NCBI RefSeq assembly: GCF_004335005.1
Contig: NZ_RQRT01000019.1
Coordinates: forward strand, 1-56,333
Reading direction: 5' to 3'
Source: Paracoccus nototheniae
GTDB taxonomy: Bacteria; Pseudomonadota; Alphaproteobacteria; Rhodobacterales; Rhodobacteraceae
Length of the DNA: 56,333 nt
Positions 9,090 through 17,381 of the stretch are shown here, piece by piece (within the stretch, counting starts at the first letter, position 1; each line of letters begins with the position of its first letter). A model generated the notes under the pieces. It saw only the letters and a list, made by a program, of their open reading frames with translations, was not told the origin of the DNA and made no database searches. A program made the translations under genes and the position numbers.

Positions 9090-10067
9090 ATGAATTCCAC
9101 AACCCTGATGGCCCTTGCGGCCAGCTGCGCAATGGCAGCCACGCCCATGGCGGCGATGGCCGATTACCCTGAACAGGACATCCGCGTCGTCGTGCCATGG
9201 GGCGCGGGCGGCGGCACGGATGCAATCGTGCGAAAGCTGACCTTGTTGGCCGAGGCGGAAATGGGCGGCACGATGTATGTCGAGAATATCGACGGCGGCA
9301 TCAGCGCAACCGGCGTCAATCAGGTCATGCGCGCCGAGCCGGATGGTCATACCATTGTGGCGCTGACCTATGACAGCATCGTCACCATCCCGTGGCAGGA
9401 GATGCTGCCCGGCTATGATATGGACAAGCTCAAGCTGATTGCCCGCATCACCAGCGAACCCGACTCGGTCGTCATCAATTCGGATTCGGAGTATCAAACG
9501 CTGGACGCGCTGATCGCGGCCGCCAAGGAATCGCCGGACACCATCCGCATCGCGATCCAGAATATCGGCGGTCGGGTGCATCTGGCGCTGTTGCAGCTGG
9601 AACAGCTGTCCGGCACCAAATTCAAGACCGTGTCCTATCCCGGCGGCGCGGGTCCGCAGAAAGAGGCGATCCTGTCGGGCGAGGCCGAGGGTGCTGTCAC
9701 GTCGCTTGGCGATTTTGCCAACCTTCTGGAAGACGACACGGTGATCGGCCTGGCAGAATTCTCCTCCACGGCCAATCCGACTTATCCCGATGTGCCGCTG
9801 GCCACAGATCTGGGCGTCGATCTGCAGATTGGTAGCTTCATCGTCATGGCGGCTCCCGCAGACACCCCCGACGAAGTCGTGGCAAAGATCGAGGCGGCCT
9901 ATCAGGCGGCTTATGACAGCGCCGAATTCCAGGACTGGGTCGCCAATGTCGGCGTCACCCCCGATTGGCTGGGCAGCGCCGAGGTGACGGCCTGGGCGGA
10001 AGAGACGCAGACCGAGCTGTTCGGCCAGATGGATGCGTTGGTCGAGGCGGGCGTCTTGTCCAAGTAA
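9090..10067 (+). CDS. tctC: Tripartite tricarboxylate transporter substrate-binding protein (TctC/Bug family)
   Basis: This 325-residue periplasmic binding protein captures small carboxylates for a TctAB permease. The signal peptide is about residues 1-24 (MNSTTLMALAASCAMAATPM then AAMAD). The mature part begins YPEQDIRVVVPWGAGGGTDA, the Bug-family ligand loop (VPxxAGGxxD). Later family signatures include YPGGAGPQKEAILSGEAE and DLGVDLQIGSF. The ATG follows GGAGGA. The neighbouring catabolic enzymes suggest a hydroxylated di- or tricarboxylate or sugar acid. A strong hairpin follows the gene, probably letting the binding protein be made in excess over the membrane subunits. Confidence 0.87.
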   Translation: MNSTTLMALAASCAMAATPMAAMADYPEQDIRVVVPWGAGGGTDAIVRKLTLLAEAEMGGTMYVENIDGGISATGVNQVMRAEPDGHTIVALTYDSIVTIPWQEMLPGYDMDKLKLIARITSEPDSVVINSDSEYQTLDALIAAAKESPDTIRIAIQNIGGRVHLALLQLEQLSGTKFKTVSYPGGAGPQKEAILSGEAEGAVTSLGDFANLLEDDTVIGLAEFSSTANPTYPDVPLATDLGVDLQIGSFIVMAAPADTPDEVVAKIEAAYQAAYDSAEFQDWVANVGVTPDWLGSAEVTAWAEETQTELFGQMDALVEAGVLSK

Positions 10068-10085
10068 CCGGACCCATCCCGCCTT

Positions 10086-10111
10086 GCGCGTCGGGCCGCT
10101 GCCCGACGCGC
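10086..10111 (+). terminator. 11-bp perfect hairpin between tctC and tctB
   Basis: GCGCGTCGGGC and GCCCGACGCGC flank a CGCT loop, giving an all-paired 11-bp GC-rich stem with no following T-run. Its position between a binding-protein gene and its permease genes fits a partial terminator or 3'-end mRNA stabiliser that lowers expression of the downstream genes. Confidence 0.65.
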
Positions 10112-10133
10112 CCCCTTTCGCATGGAGACGCAC

Positions 10134-10601
10134 ATGACCGGTCGCCACAGGCTTCTGACGATGGAATTTGCCCTGCCGGCATTTTTTCTGGTGCTGACGA
10201 CGATTTATCTGGCCCAGACCTTTGCAATTCGCGGACAGAGCGGGGCGTTCTGGCAAGGGCCGCGCGCCATGCCCGTCGCAGCCTCGGCATTGATGTATGC
10301 GCTGCTGCTGGTCGTTCTGGTGCGCCAGCTCCGGCATGATGCCAGTCCCGATCAGCCGGGCGACATCCTGCGGCCACTCTGGGTGATGCTGGCGACCGGC
10401 GCCTATATCCTTCTGTTCCAGCCCTTGGGATACGGCCTGTCGACGTTGCTTTTCGTGTCGGCCCTGTTCGTGATCTTTGAATTCAGGACCGCGCAGCCGG
10501 TGGCATTCGCGCTGTATGCGCTGGTGGTGACGGCAACCTTTTACATTCTTTATGCGGTCATCTTCGGCGTGCGCCTGCCGCAGTTGTTCGGGGTCATCTG
10601 A
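10134..10601 (+). CDS. tctB: Tripartite tricarboxylate transporter small membrane subunit (TctB family)
   Basis: This 155-residue protein has about four membrane helices, the usual shape of the small TctB subunit that pairs with TctA. Helices are visible at FALPAFFLVLTTIYLAQTFA, MPVAASALMYALLLVVLVRQ, LWVMLATGAYILLFQPLGYG and VAFALYALVVTATFYILYAV. The start chosen is the ATG 8 bases after GGAG; another in-frame ATG lies 12 bases earlier. Its stop overlaps the tctA start by one base. Confidence 0.8.
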   Translation: MTGRHRLLTMEFALPAFFLVLTTIYLAQTFAIRGQSGAFWQGPRAMPVAASALMYALLLVVLVRQLRHDASPDQPGDILRPLWVMLATGAYILLFQPLGYGLSTLLFVSALFVIFEFRTAQPVAFALYALVVTATFYILYAVIFGVRLPQLFGVI

Positions 10602-12118
10602 TGGACACGTTCCTGAGCTATTTCAACGGATTTGCGGCCCTGGCCGACCCGCTGAACTTTGCCATGCTGGTGGGCGGATTTCTGGTGGGCACGTTCTTCG
10701 GGGCGATGCCGGGCCTGACATCCGTTCTGGCCATCGCGCTGCTGCTGCCGGTGACCTATCAGATCGATGTCGTGCCCGCGCTGATCATGTGCGCCTCGAT
10801 TTTCATGTCGGGGATGTATTCCGGTTCGATCACCGCGATTACCATCAACATTCCCGGCGCGCCGTCCTCGATGATGACCGCGCTGGACGGCAACAAGCTG
10901 ATGAAGCGCGGCAAGGGCGCGAACGCCCTTGGTCATGCCGCATTGGGATCGATGATCGGCGGAACGCTTGGTGCCGTGCTGCTGATGGCCTTCATGCCGA
11001 TCGCGGCCAAGGTGTCGCTGCTGATCCAGACGCCGGGAAAGTTCTCGCTGATCCTGTTCGCCCTCATCGTCATTGTCATCGTCGAAAAGGGCAACCTGAC
11101 GAAAGCCGCCATCGCCATGCTGCTGGGCCTGATGATCGCCACCATCGGCATTGATGAACTGCTTTCCGTCCCCCGGTTCACCTTCGGCACCGAAAACCTG
11201 ATCGAGGGGATCGATCTGATGCCGCTGGTGATCGGCGCCTTTGCGATCAGCGAAATTCTGGTGCAGGCGCAGAACTGGCGTCTGGAAAAGCAGATCGATC
11301 TGCAGGCGGTGAACAGCATCAGGATCACCCGGCGCGACTTTATCCCGCTGTGGTCCGAGGTCCGCGAGATCGGGATCTGGGTCTATCTGAAAAGCACCGT
11401 CATCGGCTATCTGATCGGCATCCTGCCCGGTGCGGGCGGGTCGATGGCCGCCTTCGTGTCCTATATCGAAGCGCGCCGGTCATCCCGCAAGCCCGAGGAA
11501 TACGGTCAGGGCAGCCGCGAGGGGATCGCGGCGGCAGAGACGGCCAACAATGCCATGTGCGGCGGCGCCTTCGTGCCCATGCTGATGTTTGGCATTCCCG
11601 GCGATCCGACCACGGCGATCGTGCTGGGGGTGCTGGTCATCAACGGTCTGCAGCCCGGCGCGCGGCTGCTGGAAAATCAAGCCGATCTGATCTCGCCGAT
11701 GTTTGCGGCACTGATCGTCAGCGCGCTGATCCTGATTCCGCTGACGCTGTATCTTTTGGGACCGCTGTTTCTGAAGATGGTCACCATCTCTCGGGGGCTG
11801 CTCTACAGCGGGATCGCGGTGGTGGCGCTGGTGGGCAGCTATGTCGCCACGCTGTCGGTCTTTCAGATGTCGCTGTCGCTGGTGCTGGGCATTCTGGCCT
11901 TCTATATGCGGCGCCAGAACTATTCGACCGTGGCGATGCTGCTGGGCTTTATTCTGGGACCGGATCTGGAACAATATTTCAGGCGCGCCATGTCGCTGTC
12001 CGACAATAATCCGCTGATCTTTCTGACCAGCCCTGACAGTCTATTCTTCCTGCTTCTGACGGCGGCCTTCGTCTACATGATCGTGATCCGCAAGCCGAAA
12101 TCCCTGCCCGCAGCATAA
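10601..12118 (+). CDS. tctA: Tripartite tricarboxylate transporter large permease (TctA family)
   Basis: This 505-residue multispanning permease carries out secondary, ion-driven import of the ligand delivered by TctC. The TctA hallmarks are present: VGTFFGAMPGLTSVLAIAL near residue 30 (the GxxxGxxPGL motif), SGMYSGSITAITINIPGAPS near 70, and the repeat motif IGILPGAGGSMAAFVSYIEA near 275, followed by AAAETANNAMCGGAFVPML. About 11-12 helices are evident and length is normal. It is coupled to tctB and followed by an 8-bp GC hairpin. Confidence 0.9.
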   Translation: MDTFLSYFNGFAALADPLNFAMLVGGFLVGTFFGAMPGLTSVLAIALLLPVTYQIDVVPALIMCASIFMSGMYSGSITAITINIPGAPSSMMTALDGNKLMKRGKGANALGHAALGSMIGGTLGAVLLMAFMPIAAKVSLLIQTPGKFSLILFALIVIVIVEKGNLTKAAIAMLLGLMIATIGIDELLSVPRFTFGTENLIEGIDLMPLVIGAFAISEILVQAQNWRLEKQIDLQAVNSIRITRRDFIPLWSEVREIGIWVYLKSTVIGYLIGILPGAGGSMAAFVSYIEARRSSRKPEEYGQGSREGIAAAETANNAMCGGAFVPMLMFGIPGDPTTAIVLGVLVINGLQPGARLLENQADLISPMFAALIVSALILIPLTLYLLGPLFLKMVTISRGLLYSGIAVVALVGSYVATLSVFQMSLSLVLGILAFYMRRQNYSTVAMLLGFILGPDLEQYFRRAMSLSDNNPLIFLTSPDSLFFLLLTAAFVYMIVIRKPKSLPAA

Positions 12119-12122
12119 CGGC

Positions 12123-12142
12123 CCGGCCCCACAAGGGGCCGG
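12123..12142 (+). terminator. 8-bp GC hairpin after tctA
   Basis: CCGGCCCC and GGGGCCGG are perfectly paired around an ACAA loop. No T-run follows, so it is either a weak terminator or an mRNA-stability element separating the transporter genes from the enzyme genes. Confidence 0.5.
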
Positions 12143-12211
12143 AGCATCCCCACCCGGCGCGGTGCCTCCTATACCGGTTCACCCGCGCCCGCTCAAAAGG
12201 AAAGACGCATC

Positions 12212-13870
12212 ATGCGCCATGGCGGACAAATTCTGATCGACCAACTGAAGATTCAGGGCGTCAGCCGCGTCTTTTCCGTGCCCGGCGAAAGCTTTCTGGC
12301 GGCGCTGGATGCCCTGCATGATGCGTCGATAGAAAACATTGTCTGCCGTCAGGAAGGCAGCGCCGCGATGATGGCAGAGGCGCATGGAAAGCTGACCGGC
12401 CGGCCCGGCATTTGCTTTGTGACCAGAGGACCGGGTGCGACCAACGCGTCTGCGGGGGTGCATGTGGCGCGGCAGGATTCGACGCCGATGATCCTGTTCG
12501 TCGGTCAGATCGACCGCGCCCATCGCGACCGGGAAGCGTTTCAAGAGGTCGATTACCGCGCAATGTTCGGTCCGCTGGCCAAATGGGTGGCAGAAATAGA
12601 TCAGATCGACCGCCTGCCCGAATATATCTCGCGTGCGTTCCATGTGGCGATGTCGGGGCGTCCCGGCCCCGTGGTGCTGGCCCTCCCCGAAGATATGCTG
12701 TCCTCCCGCGCCGCGGTTCCCGATATCGCCGCGTTGGCGCCGGTCCCGGGCACCGCCGGCACCGCGCAACTCGATGCCGTGACGACGGCCCTGGGCCGGG
12801 CACGGCGACCGCTGCTGATGGTAGGTGGCACGTTGTGGGACCAGCAGGCATCCGATGATCTGGCGCGCTTTGCCCAAGGCTGGAACCTGCCGGTCGCTGT
12901 CCCCTTTCGCAGGCAATGCCATCTGGACAACCGCCATCCAAACTATGTCGGCGATCTAGGCATCGGCATGAACCCCAAACTGGGCGCGCGTCTGGCGGAT
13001 GCCGACTGCCTTGTGATGATCGGCGGCAGGCTGGGCGACAGCATGACCCGGGGATACGATCTGATCGATCCGGCGAACCCCGGCAAGACCATCGTGCATG
13101 TCTATCCCGACGCGTCAGAGCTGGGCCGCGTCTATCGTCCCGATGTTGGAATCGTGGCCTCCGCGGCGGACATGCTGGCGGCCCTGGCGCGGACCGCGCC
13201 GGGCGCCATCGTCTGGAATGACTGGACCGCCGCCGCCCGCTTGGAATACGAGGCCTGGATCGCCCCGAAGGAAACCCCCGGTCGCGTCAAGATGGAACAG
13301 ATCGTCCGCTGGCTGTCCGACAACCTGCCCGAGGATTCCATCCTGACCAATGGCGCGGGCAATTATGCAGCGTTCCTGCATCGCTATTTCGTCTACAAGC
13401 AGCCCTTCACCCAGTTGGCTCCGACCTCCGGCAGCATGGGATACGGCTTTCCGGCCGCCGTGTCGGCGGCCATCGAACATCCGGAGCGGACGGTCGTCTG
13501 TCTGGCGGGCGACGGCTGTTTCCAGATGACCCTGAACGAGATGTCCACAGCGGTGCAATATGGCGCGGCCCCGATCGTCATCGTCGCCAATAACGGCCAA
13601 TACGGGACCATCCGGATGCACCAGGAGCGACATTACCCGGGCCGCGTCTCGGGTACCGCCCTGGCCAACCCCGATTTCGCGGCACTGGCGCGGGCCTATG
13701 GCGGATCGGGCGAAGTCGTCCACGACACGGCGGATTTCCCGGCAGCCTTCGCGCGGGCCCGGGCATCGGGCACGCTGGCGATCATCGAATTGCGTCTGGA
13801 CCCCGAGGCCCTGTCGTCAGGCGCCACCCTGTCCCAGATCCGTGCGCAGGGTCAAAAGGCACAAGAATAG
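12212..13870 (+). CDS. Thiamine-diphosphate-dependent enzyme (acetolactate synthase/IlvB-like family)
   Basis: This 552-residue ThDP enzyme acts on a 2-oxo acid by decarboxylation or carboligation. The three family domains are evident. The N-terminal pyrimidine-binding domain has catalytic Glu48 in VCRQEGSAAMMAEAHG. The central domain has the LLMVGGTLW strand. The C-terminal PP domain has GDG at 433-435 and NN at 460-461 (GDGCFQMTLNEM ... VANNGQYG). No FAD-specific AHAS features are obvious, and no small regulatory subunit is nearby, so valine synthesis is unlikely. With a DapA-like enzyme directly downstream and aldarate enzymes beyond, a catabolic 2-oxo-acid step is inferred; the substrate is unknown. 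Confidence 0.8.
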   Translation: MRHGGQILIDQLKIQGVSRVFSVPGESFLAALDALHDASIENIVCRQEGSAAMMAEAHGKLTGRPGICFVTRGPGATNASAGVHVARQDSTPMILFVGQIDRAHRDREAFQEVDYRAMFGPLAKWVAEIDQIDRLPEYISRAFHVAMSGRPGPVVLALPEDMLSSRAAVPDIAALAPVPGTAGTAQLDAVTTALGRARRPLLMVGGTLWDQQASDDLARFAQGWNLPVAVPFRRQCHLDNRHPNYVGDLGIGMNPKLGARLADADCLVMIGGRLGDSMTRGYDLIDPANPGKTIVHVYPDASELGRVYRPDVGIVASAADMLAALARTAPGAIVWNDWTAAARLEYEAWIAPKETPGRVKMEQIVRWLSDNLPEDSILTNGAGNYAAFLHRYFVYKQPFTQLAPTSGSMGYGFPAAVSAAIEHPERTVVCLAGDGCFQMTLNEMSTAVQYGAAPIVIVANNGQYGTIRMHQERHYPGRVSGTALANPDFAALARAYGGSGEVVHDTADFPAAFARARASGTLAIIELRLDPEALSSGATLSQIRAQGQKAQE

Positions 13871-13915
13871 CCACGTCACCGCGTGAGCCGCACGAAATGA
13901 CACAAGGAATGCACA

Positions 13916-14845
13916 TTGGCCAGATCGTCACTGAAGGATTGCACCGGACTGCATGTCGTCGCCCAGACCCCGTTTCACGCCGATGGCGCGCTGGATCTGG
14001 ACAGCATCGACACCCTCTCGGCTTTCTATTACGGCCATGGCGCACGGGGCCTGACGATCCTGGGTGTCAGCGGAGAGCAGGCCAAGCTGACTGCGGACGA
14101 AGCGGTTCAGGTCGCCAGCCGGTTCATCCAGGTCGCAGATGGTCATCGGATCATCGTCGGCGTGTCCAGTGCAAGCCTGGCCCAACTGGTGACCGTTGCG
14201 CGGGATGCGATGACGGAAGGCGCCGATGCCGTGATGATCTGCCCACCGCGCGGGATACAGACGGACGAGGATCTGATGCGGTACTTCGATGCCGTCTTCG
14301 CACGCATCGAAGATACCCCGACCGTCCTGCAGGATTTCCCGGTTCATTCCGGGGTTAGAATGTCGCCGCCGCTGATGCGCCGGCTGGTGGACGCATTTCC
14401 GCAGATCGGTGTCATCAAAGAAGAGGATCTTCCAAGCGTCACCAAGATCACCCGGCTTCGCGACGAACTGGGTCACCGCGTGCGGATCCTGACCGGCAAT
14501 AACGGCCTGTATCTTCCTCAGGAACTGGCGCGTGGCGCGGACGGGCCGATGGCAGGCTTTTCCTTTCCAGAGATGCTGTCGGGCGTGCATGATCTTTTTG
14601 CCGCCGGCGATCCATCGGCAGCACATGATCTGTTTGACCGCCACCTGCCCCTTTTGCGCTACGAGGCCCAGGGCGAATGGGGGATCGCGATCCGCAAAGA
14701 GGTCATGCGTCAACGCGGGGCGCTGAACTGTTCGGCCATGCGCATGCCCGGACCCGTTCTGTCGGCGCTGGACAAACGCGAGATTGCCACAATGATCGAC
14801 CGCATGACCACGGATTTTCACTTTGACCCCGGAAGCGCGGACTGA
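13916..14845 (+). CDS. Dihydrodipicolinate synthase/N-acetylneuraminate lyase family protein (DapA-like)
   Basis: This 309-residue TIM-barrel class I lyase, aldolase or dehydratase works through a Schiff base. The lysine is K168 in IGVIKEEDLP. The carboxylate-binding GxxGE motif is GVSGE at residues 50-54. The usual DapA tyrosine (YNVPxRT) is replaced: the segment reads LQDFPVHSG (138-146), as in DapA relatives outside lysine synthesis. The TTG start is chosen because AAGGA lies just upstream and the protein begins where the family begins. It lies 46 bp after the ThDP gene and is probably co-transcribed. Lysine biosynthesis is unlikely from the motif and context. Confidence 0.75.
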   Translation: MARSSLKDCTGLHVVAQTPFHADGALDLDSIDTLSAFYYGHGARGLTILGVSGEQAKLTADEAVQVASRFIQVADGHRIIVGVSSASLAQLVTVARDAMTEGADAVMICPPRGIQTDEDLMRYFDAVFARIEDTPTVLQDFPVHSGVRMSPPLMRRLVDAFPQIGVIKEEDLPSVTKITRLRDELGHRVRILTGNNGLYLPQELARGADGPMAGFSFPEMLSGVHDLFAAGDPSAAHDLFDRHLPLLRYEAQGEWGIAIRKEVMRQRGALNCSAMRMPGPVLSALDKREIATMIDRMTTDFHFDPGSAD

Positions 14846-14922
14846 AATAGCTGTTTCGGGCAGTTTCCAAGGCCGTCATTTCGTACAACCGGCAGCAAGC
14901 CTCTTCGACAAAGTGAGACATC

Positions 14923-15636
14923 ATGAGCAAGGCGCGCGAGATACCGGCCAGTCTGCCCGGAACAGCAGGGATCGCGGTGCATGGCAATGTCGCCTCGCAA
15001 CTATACGACGATCTGCGGCGGCGGATCGTTTCTCTGGATCTGCCGCCGGGCACGGTTTTGTTGCGGGCCGAACTGGCGGCGGAATATGGTGTCAGCCAGA
15101 CGCCGCTGCGCGAGGCCTTGCAGCGCATTGAACAGGACGGTCTGCTGCACGTCCATCCGCAATCGAAGACCGTCGTCAGCAAGATCGACCTCGCTCAGAT
15201 CTTCGAGGCGCATTTCATGCGGGTCGCGCTGGAAACCGAAGTGGTGCGCCAGCTGGCGCGTCAACCCTCCAGGGCCACGATGTCGGATGCCATGGCGATC
15301 ATCCGCATGCAGGAAGCGATCGCGGGCGACCCCGATCAGCTGCGCGTCTTTCAGGAACTGGACGACAGCTTTCACCGCGCCCTGTTCGCCGGGCTGGGTC
15401 ATCAGCGCCTGCATCAGCTCGTCAATGCGCGGTCCGGCCACCTTGGGCGGATGCGCAAGATGCAGCCCCATGACGACGCCAAGATCCGTCACATTCTGGA
15501 CGGCCACAAGGACATCGTCGCCGCCATCCTGTCGGGTGATGAGGACAAGGCGATGGCCGCAATGCGCGCGCATCTGAGCCAGACCGTGACGAACGCGCCC
15601 GACCTGCGGGCGAAATACCCCGATTTCTTCACCTGA
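14923..15636 (+). CDS. GntR-family (FCD) transcriptional regulator
   Basis: This 237-residue regulator has an N-terminal winged helix (QLYDDLRRRIVSLDLPPGTV, then LAAEYGVSQTPLREALQRIE). The C-terminal FCD domain (FEAHFMRVALETEVVRQLA; DDSFHRALFAGLGHQRLHQL) has acid/His residues that can hold a metal. It lies between the ThDP/DapA-like genes and the aldehyde dehydrogenase/kdgD pair, so it is the likely local regulator. Its target may be the inverted AGCGTATRC repeats in the promoter at 15707-15775. Confidence 0.85.
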   Translation: MSKAREIPASLPGTAGIAVHGNVASQLYDDLRRRIVSLDLPPGTVLLRAELAAEYGVSQTPLREALQRIEQDGLLHVHPQSKTVVSKIDLAQIFEAHFMRVALETEVVRQLARQPSRATMSDAMAIIRMQEAIAGDPDQLRVFQELDDSFHRALFAGLGHQRLHQLVNARSGHLGRMRKMQPHDDAKIRHILDGHKDIVAAILSGDEDKAMAAMRAHLSQTVTNAPDLRAKYPDFFT

Positions 15637-15706
15637 TACTGTCGGACCTTCTGACCCGTTCAAGACTCGGCCCGAGTGCGGGAGCGATCGGGCATGCCAG
15701 CGACGA

Positions 15707-15775
15707 AGCGTATACAATAAAATGCCCAACTTTTGATCGGGGCGGCTTGACGCATACGCTAGACTAAAATATTAG
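15707..15775 (+). promoter_or_regulatory. Promoter and inverted-repeat operator of the aldehyde dehydrogenase-kdgD operon
   Basis: TTGACG (15747-15752) and TATTAG (15770-15775) are 17 bp apart. AGCGTATACAAT at 15707-15718 recurs inverted as TAGCGTATGCGT (reverse strand of 15750-15761), the second copy lying over the -35 and spacer. ACTAA/TTAGT arms at 15763-15776 form a further small palindrome. GTATAC-type sites are common targets of FCD GntR proteins, and the GntR gene is immediately upstream. Confidence 0.5.
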
Positions 15776-15836
15776 TATTTTTCTCATTTCACGCGCCACT
15801 ATCCCTTCCGGACATCAATCATTCAGAGGACTATTC

Positions 15837-17360
15837 ATGGACACCAACAGCGTGATGAGCGCTCCGCACGGACAGCACCTGATCGCGGGCGCATGGGTGG
15901 GGGCGGATGGCACCTTCACATCGGACCCTGCGACGGGCCCCGCCTTTGCCTATGCGACCGGGACCGTTGCCTTGGTGGAGCGTGCATGCATCGCTGCCGA
16001 AGCGGCCTTCGAAACATATGCCTATATCAACCGTGCCGACCGCGCCGCGTTCCTCGAAGCCATTGCCGAGCAGATCGAGGTCCGCGCCAAGGCGATTACA
16101 GCCGTCGGAACCTCTGAAACCGGCCTGCCTGCAGCACGGCTGGAGGGAGAGCGCAGCCGCACGACCGGCCAGCTGCGCATGTTTGCCGATCATCTGCGCA
16201 AGGGCGAGTATCTGGACCACCGCACAGACCCTGCCCTGCCCGATCGAAAGCCCGCGCCCCGTCCCGAGTTGCGGATGATCCAGCGGCCCATCGGGCCGGT
16301 CGCGGTGTTCGGGGCGTCGAACTTTCCATTGGCATTCTCGACCGCCGGAGGGGACACCGCGGCAGCGCTCGCAGCGGGCTGCCCGGTGGTGGTCAAGGGC
16401 CACAGCGCCCATCCCGGAACCGGCGAAATCATCGCTGAGGCCGTCCTCGCCGCCATTCACCAGACCGGCATGCCAAAAGGGGTCTTCAGTCTGATCCAGG
16501 GCGGACGGCGCGATGTGGGCCATGCGCTGGTCACCCATCCGCTGATCCAGGCCGTCGGGTTCACGGGATCCTTGGCGGGGGGGCGCGCATTGTTCGACCT
16601 CTGCGCCGCACGGCCCGAGCCGATCCCCTTCTTCGGCGAGCTGGGATCTGTCAACCCGATGTTCGTTCTGCCGCAAGCGGTCGCTGCCCGGGGCGCCGGG
16701 ATCGGCGCCGCATGGGCCGCCTCGCTGACAATGGGGGCCGGACAGTTTTGTACCAATCCGGGCATTGCATTCGTCCCGGCAGACGCGGACGGCGACGCCT
16801 TTGTCACCGCAGCCCGTGACGCCCTGGCTGACACCGGACCACAGGTCATGCTGAGCCGGGGGATCGCCACCGCCTATCACGAGGGCGTGGCGCATCTGTC
16901 TAGCCGCGCCCGGTCCGTGCTGACCAATCCCGGCGAAGGACGCGAGGCGCGGCCCAACCTGTGGCAGATAGATGCCAGGGCATATCAGTGCGACACGACG
17001 CTGGCCGAAGAGGTGTTCGGCCCCGCAGGCCTTATTGTCCGGGTCGAAGATCCTGACCAGATGCTGGATCTGGCCCGCGCCCTTCGGGGCCAGCTGACAG
17101 CCACGCTGCACATGGATGACGGCGACAGCGAGCTGGCCCGGCGCCTGTTGCAGGTTCTGGAACGCAAGGCTGGCCGGGTGCTGGTCAACGGCTTTCCGAC
17201 CGGCGTCGAGGTGGCTGATGCGATGGTCCATGGCGGCCCCTATCCGGCCTCGACCAATTTCGGTGCGACCTCGGTCGGTACCATGTCGATCCGTCGCTTT
17301 CTGCGTCCTGTCTGTTTTCAGAACATCCCCTCCAATCTGTTGTCCGCCGATCTGGCCTGA
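15837..17360 (+). CDS. Alpha-ketoglutarate semialdehyde (2,5-dioxovalerate) dehydrogenase
   Basis: This 507-residue NAD(P)-dependent aldehyde dehydrogenase oxidises 2,5-dioxopentanoate to alpha-ketoglutarate, the last step of oxidative aldarate, uronate and pentose routes. The conserved Asn is in FGASNFPLAFS (N162), the general base is E268 in PFFGELGSVNP, and the nucleophile is C305 in GAGQFCTNPG. The N terminus (QHLIAGAWVG) and the long form of about 505-525 residues with SIRRFLRPVCFQN near the end are typical of the KGSADH subgroup. AGAGGA precedes the ATG. The kdgD gene follows 21 bp downstream and makes its substrate. Confidence 0.87.
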   Translation: MDTNSVMSAPHGQHLIAGAWVGADGTFTSDPATGPAFAYATGTVALVERACIAAEAAFETYAYINRADRAAFLEAIAEQIEVRAKAITAVGTSETGLPAARLEGERSRTTGQLRMFADHLRKGEYLDHRTDPALPDRKPAPRPELRMIQRPIGPVAVFGASNFPLAFSTAGGDTAAALAAGCPVVVKGHSAHPGTGEIIAEAVLAAIHQTGMPKGVFSLIQGGRRDVGHALVTHPLIQAVGFTGSLAGGRALFDLCAARPEPIPFFGELGSVNPMFVLPQAVAARGAGIGAAWAASLTMGAGQFCTNPGIAFVPADADGDAFVTAARDALADTGPQVMLSRGIATAYHEGVAHLSSRARSVLTNPGEGREARPNLWQIDARAYQCDTTLAEEVFGPAGLIVRVEDPDQMLDLARALRGQLTATLHMDDGDSELARRLLQVLERKAGRVLVNGFPTGVEVADAMVHGGPYPASTNFGATSVGTMSIRRFLRPVCFQNIPSNLLSADLA

Positions 17361-17381
17361 CGCATTCCAAAGGAGACTTCC

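Noticed and set aside
13916..14845. Calling the DapA-like gene a lysine-biosynthesis dapA
   Set aside because: The conserved tyrosine motif is replaced (LQDFPVHSG), and the neighbours are catabolic enzymes and transporters.
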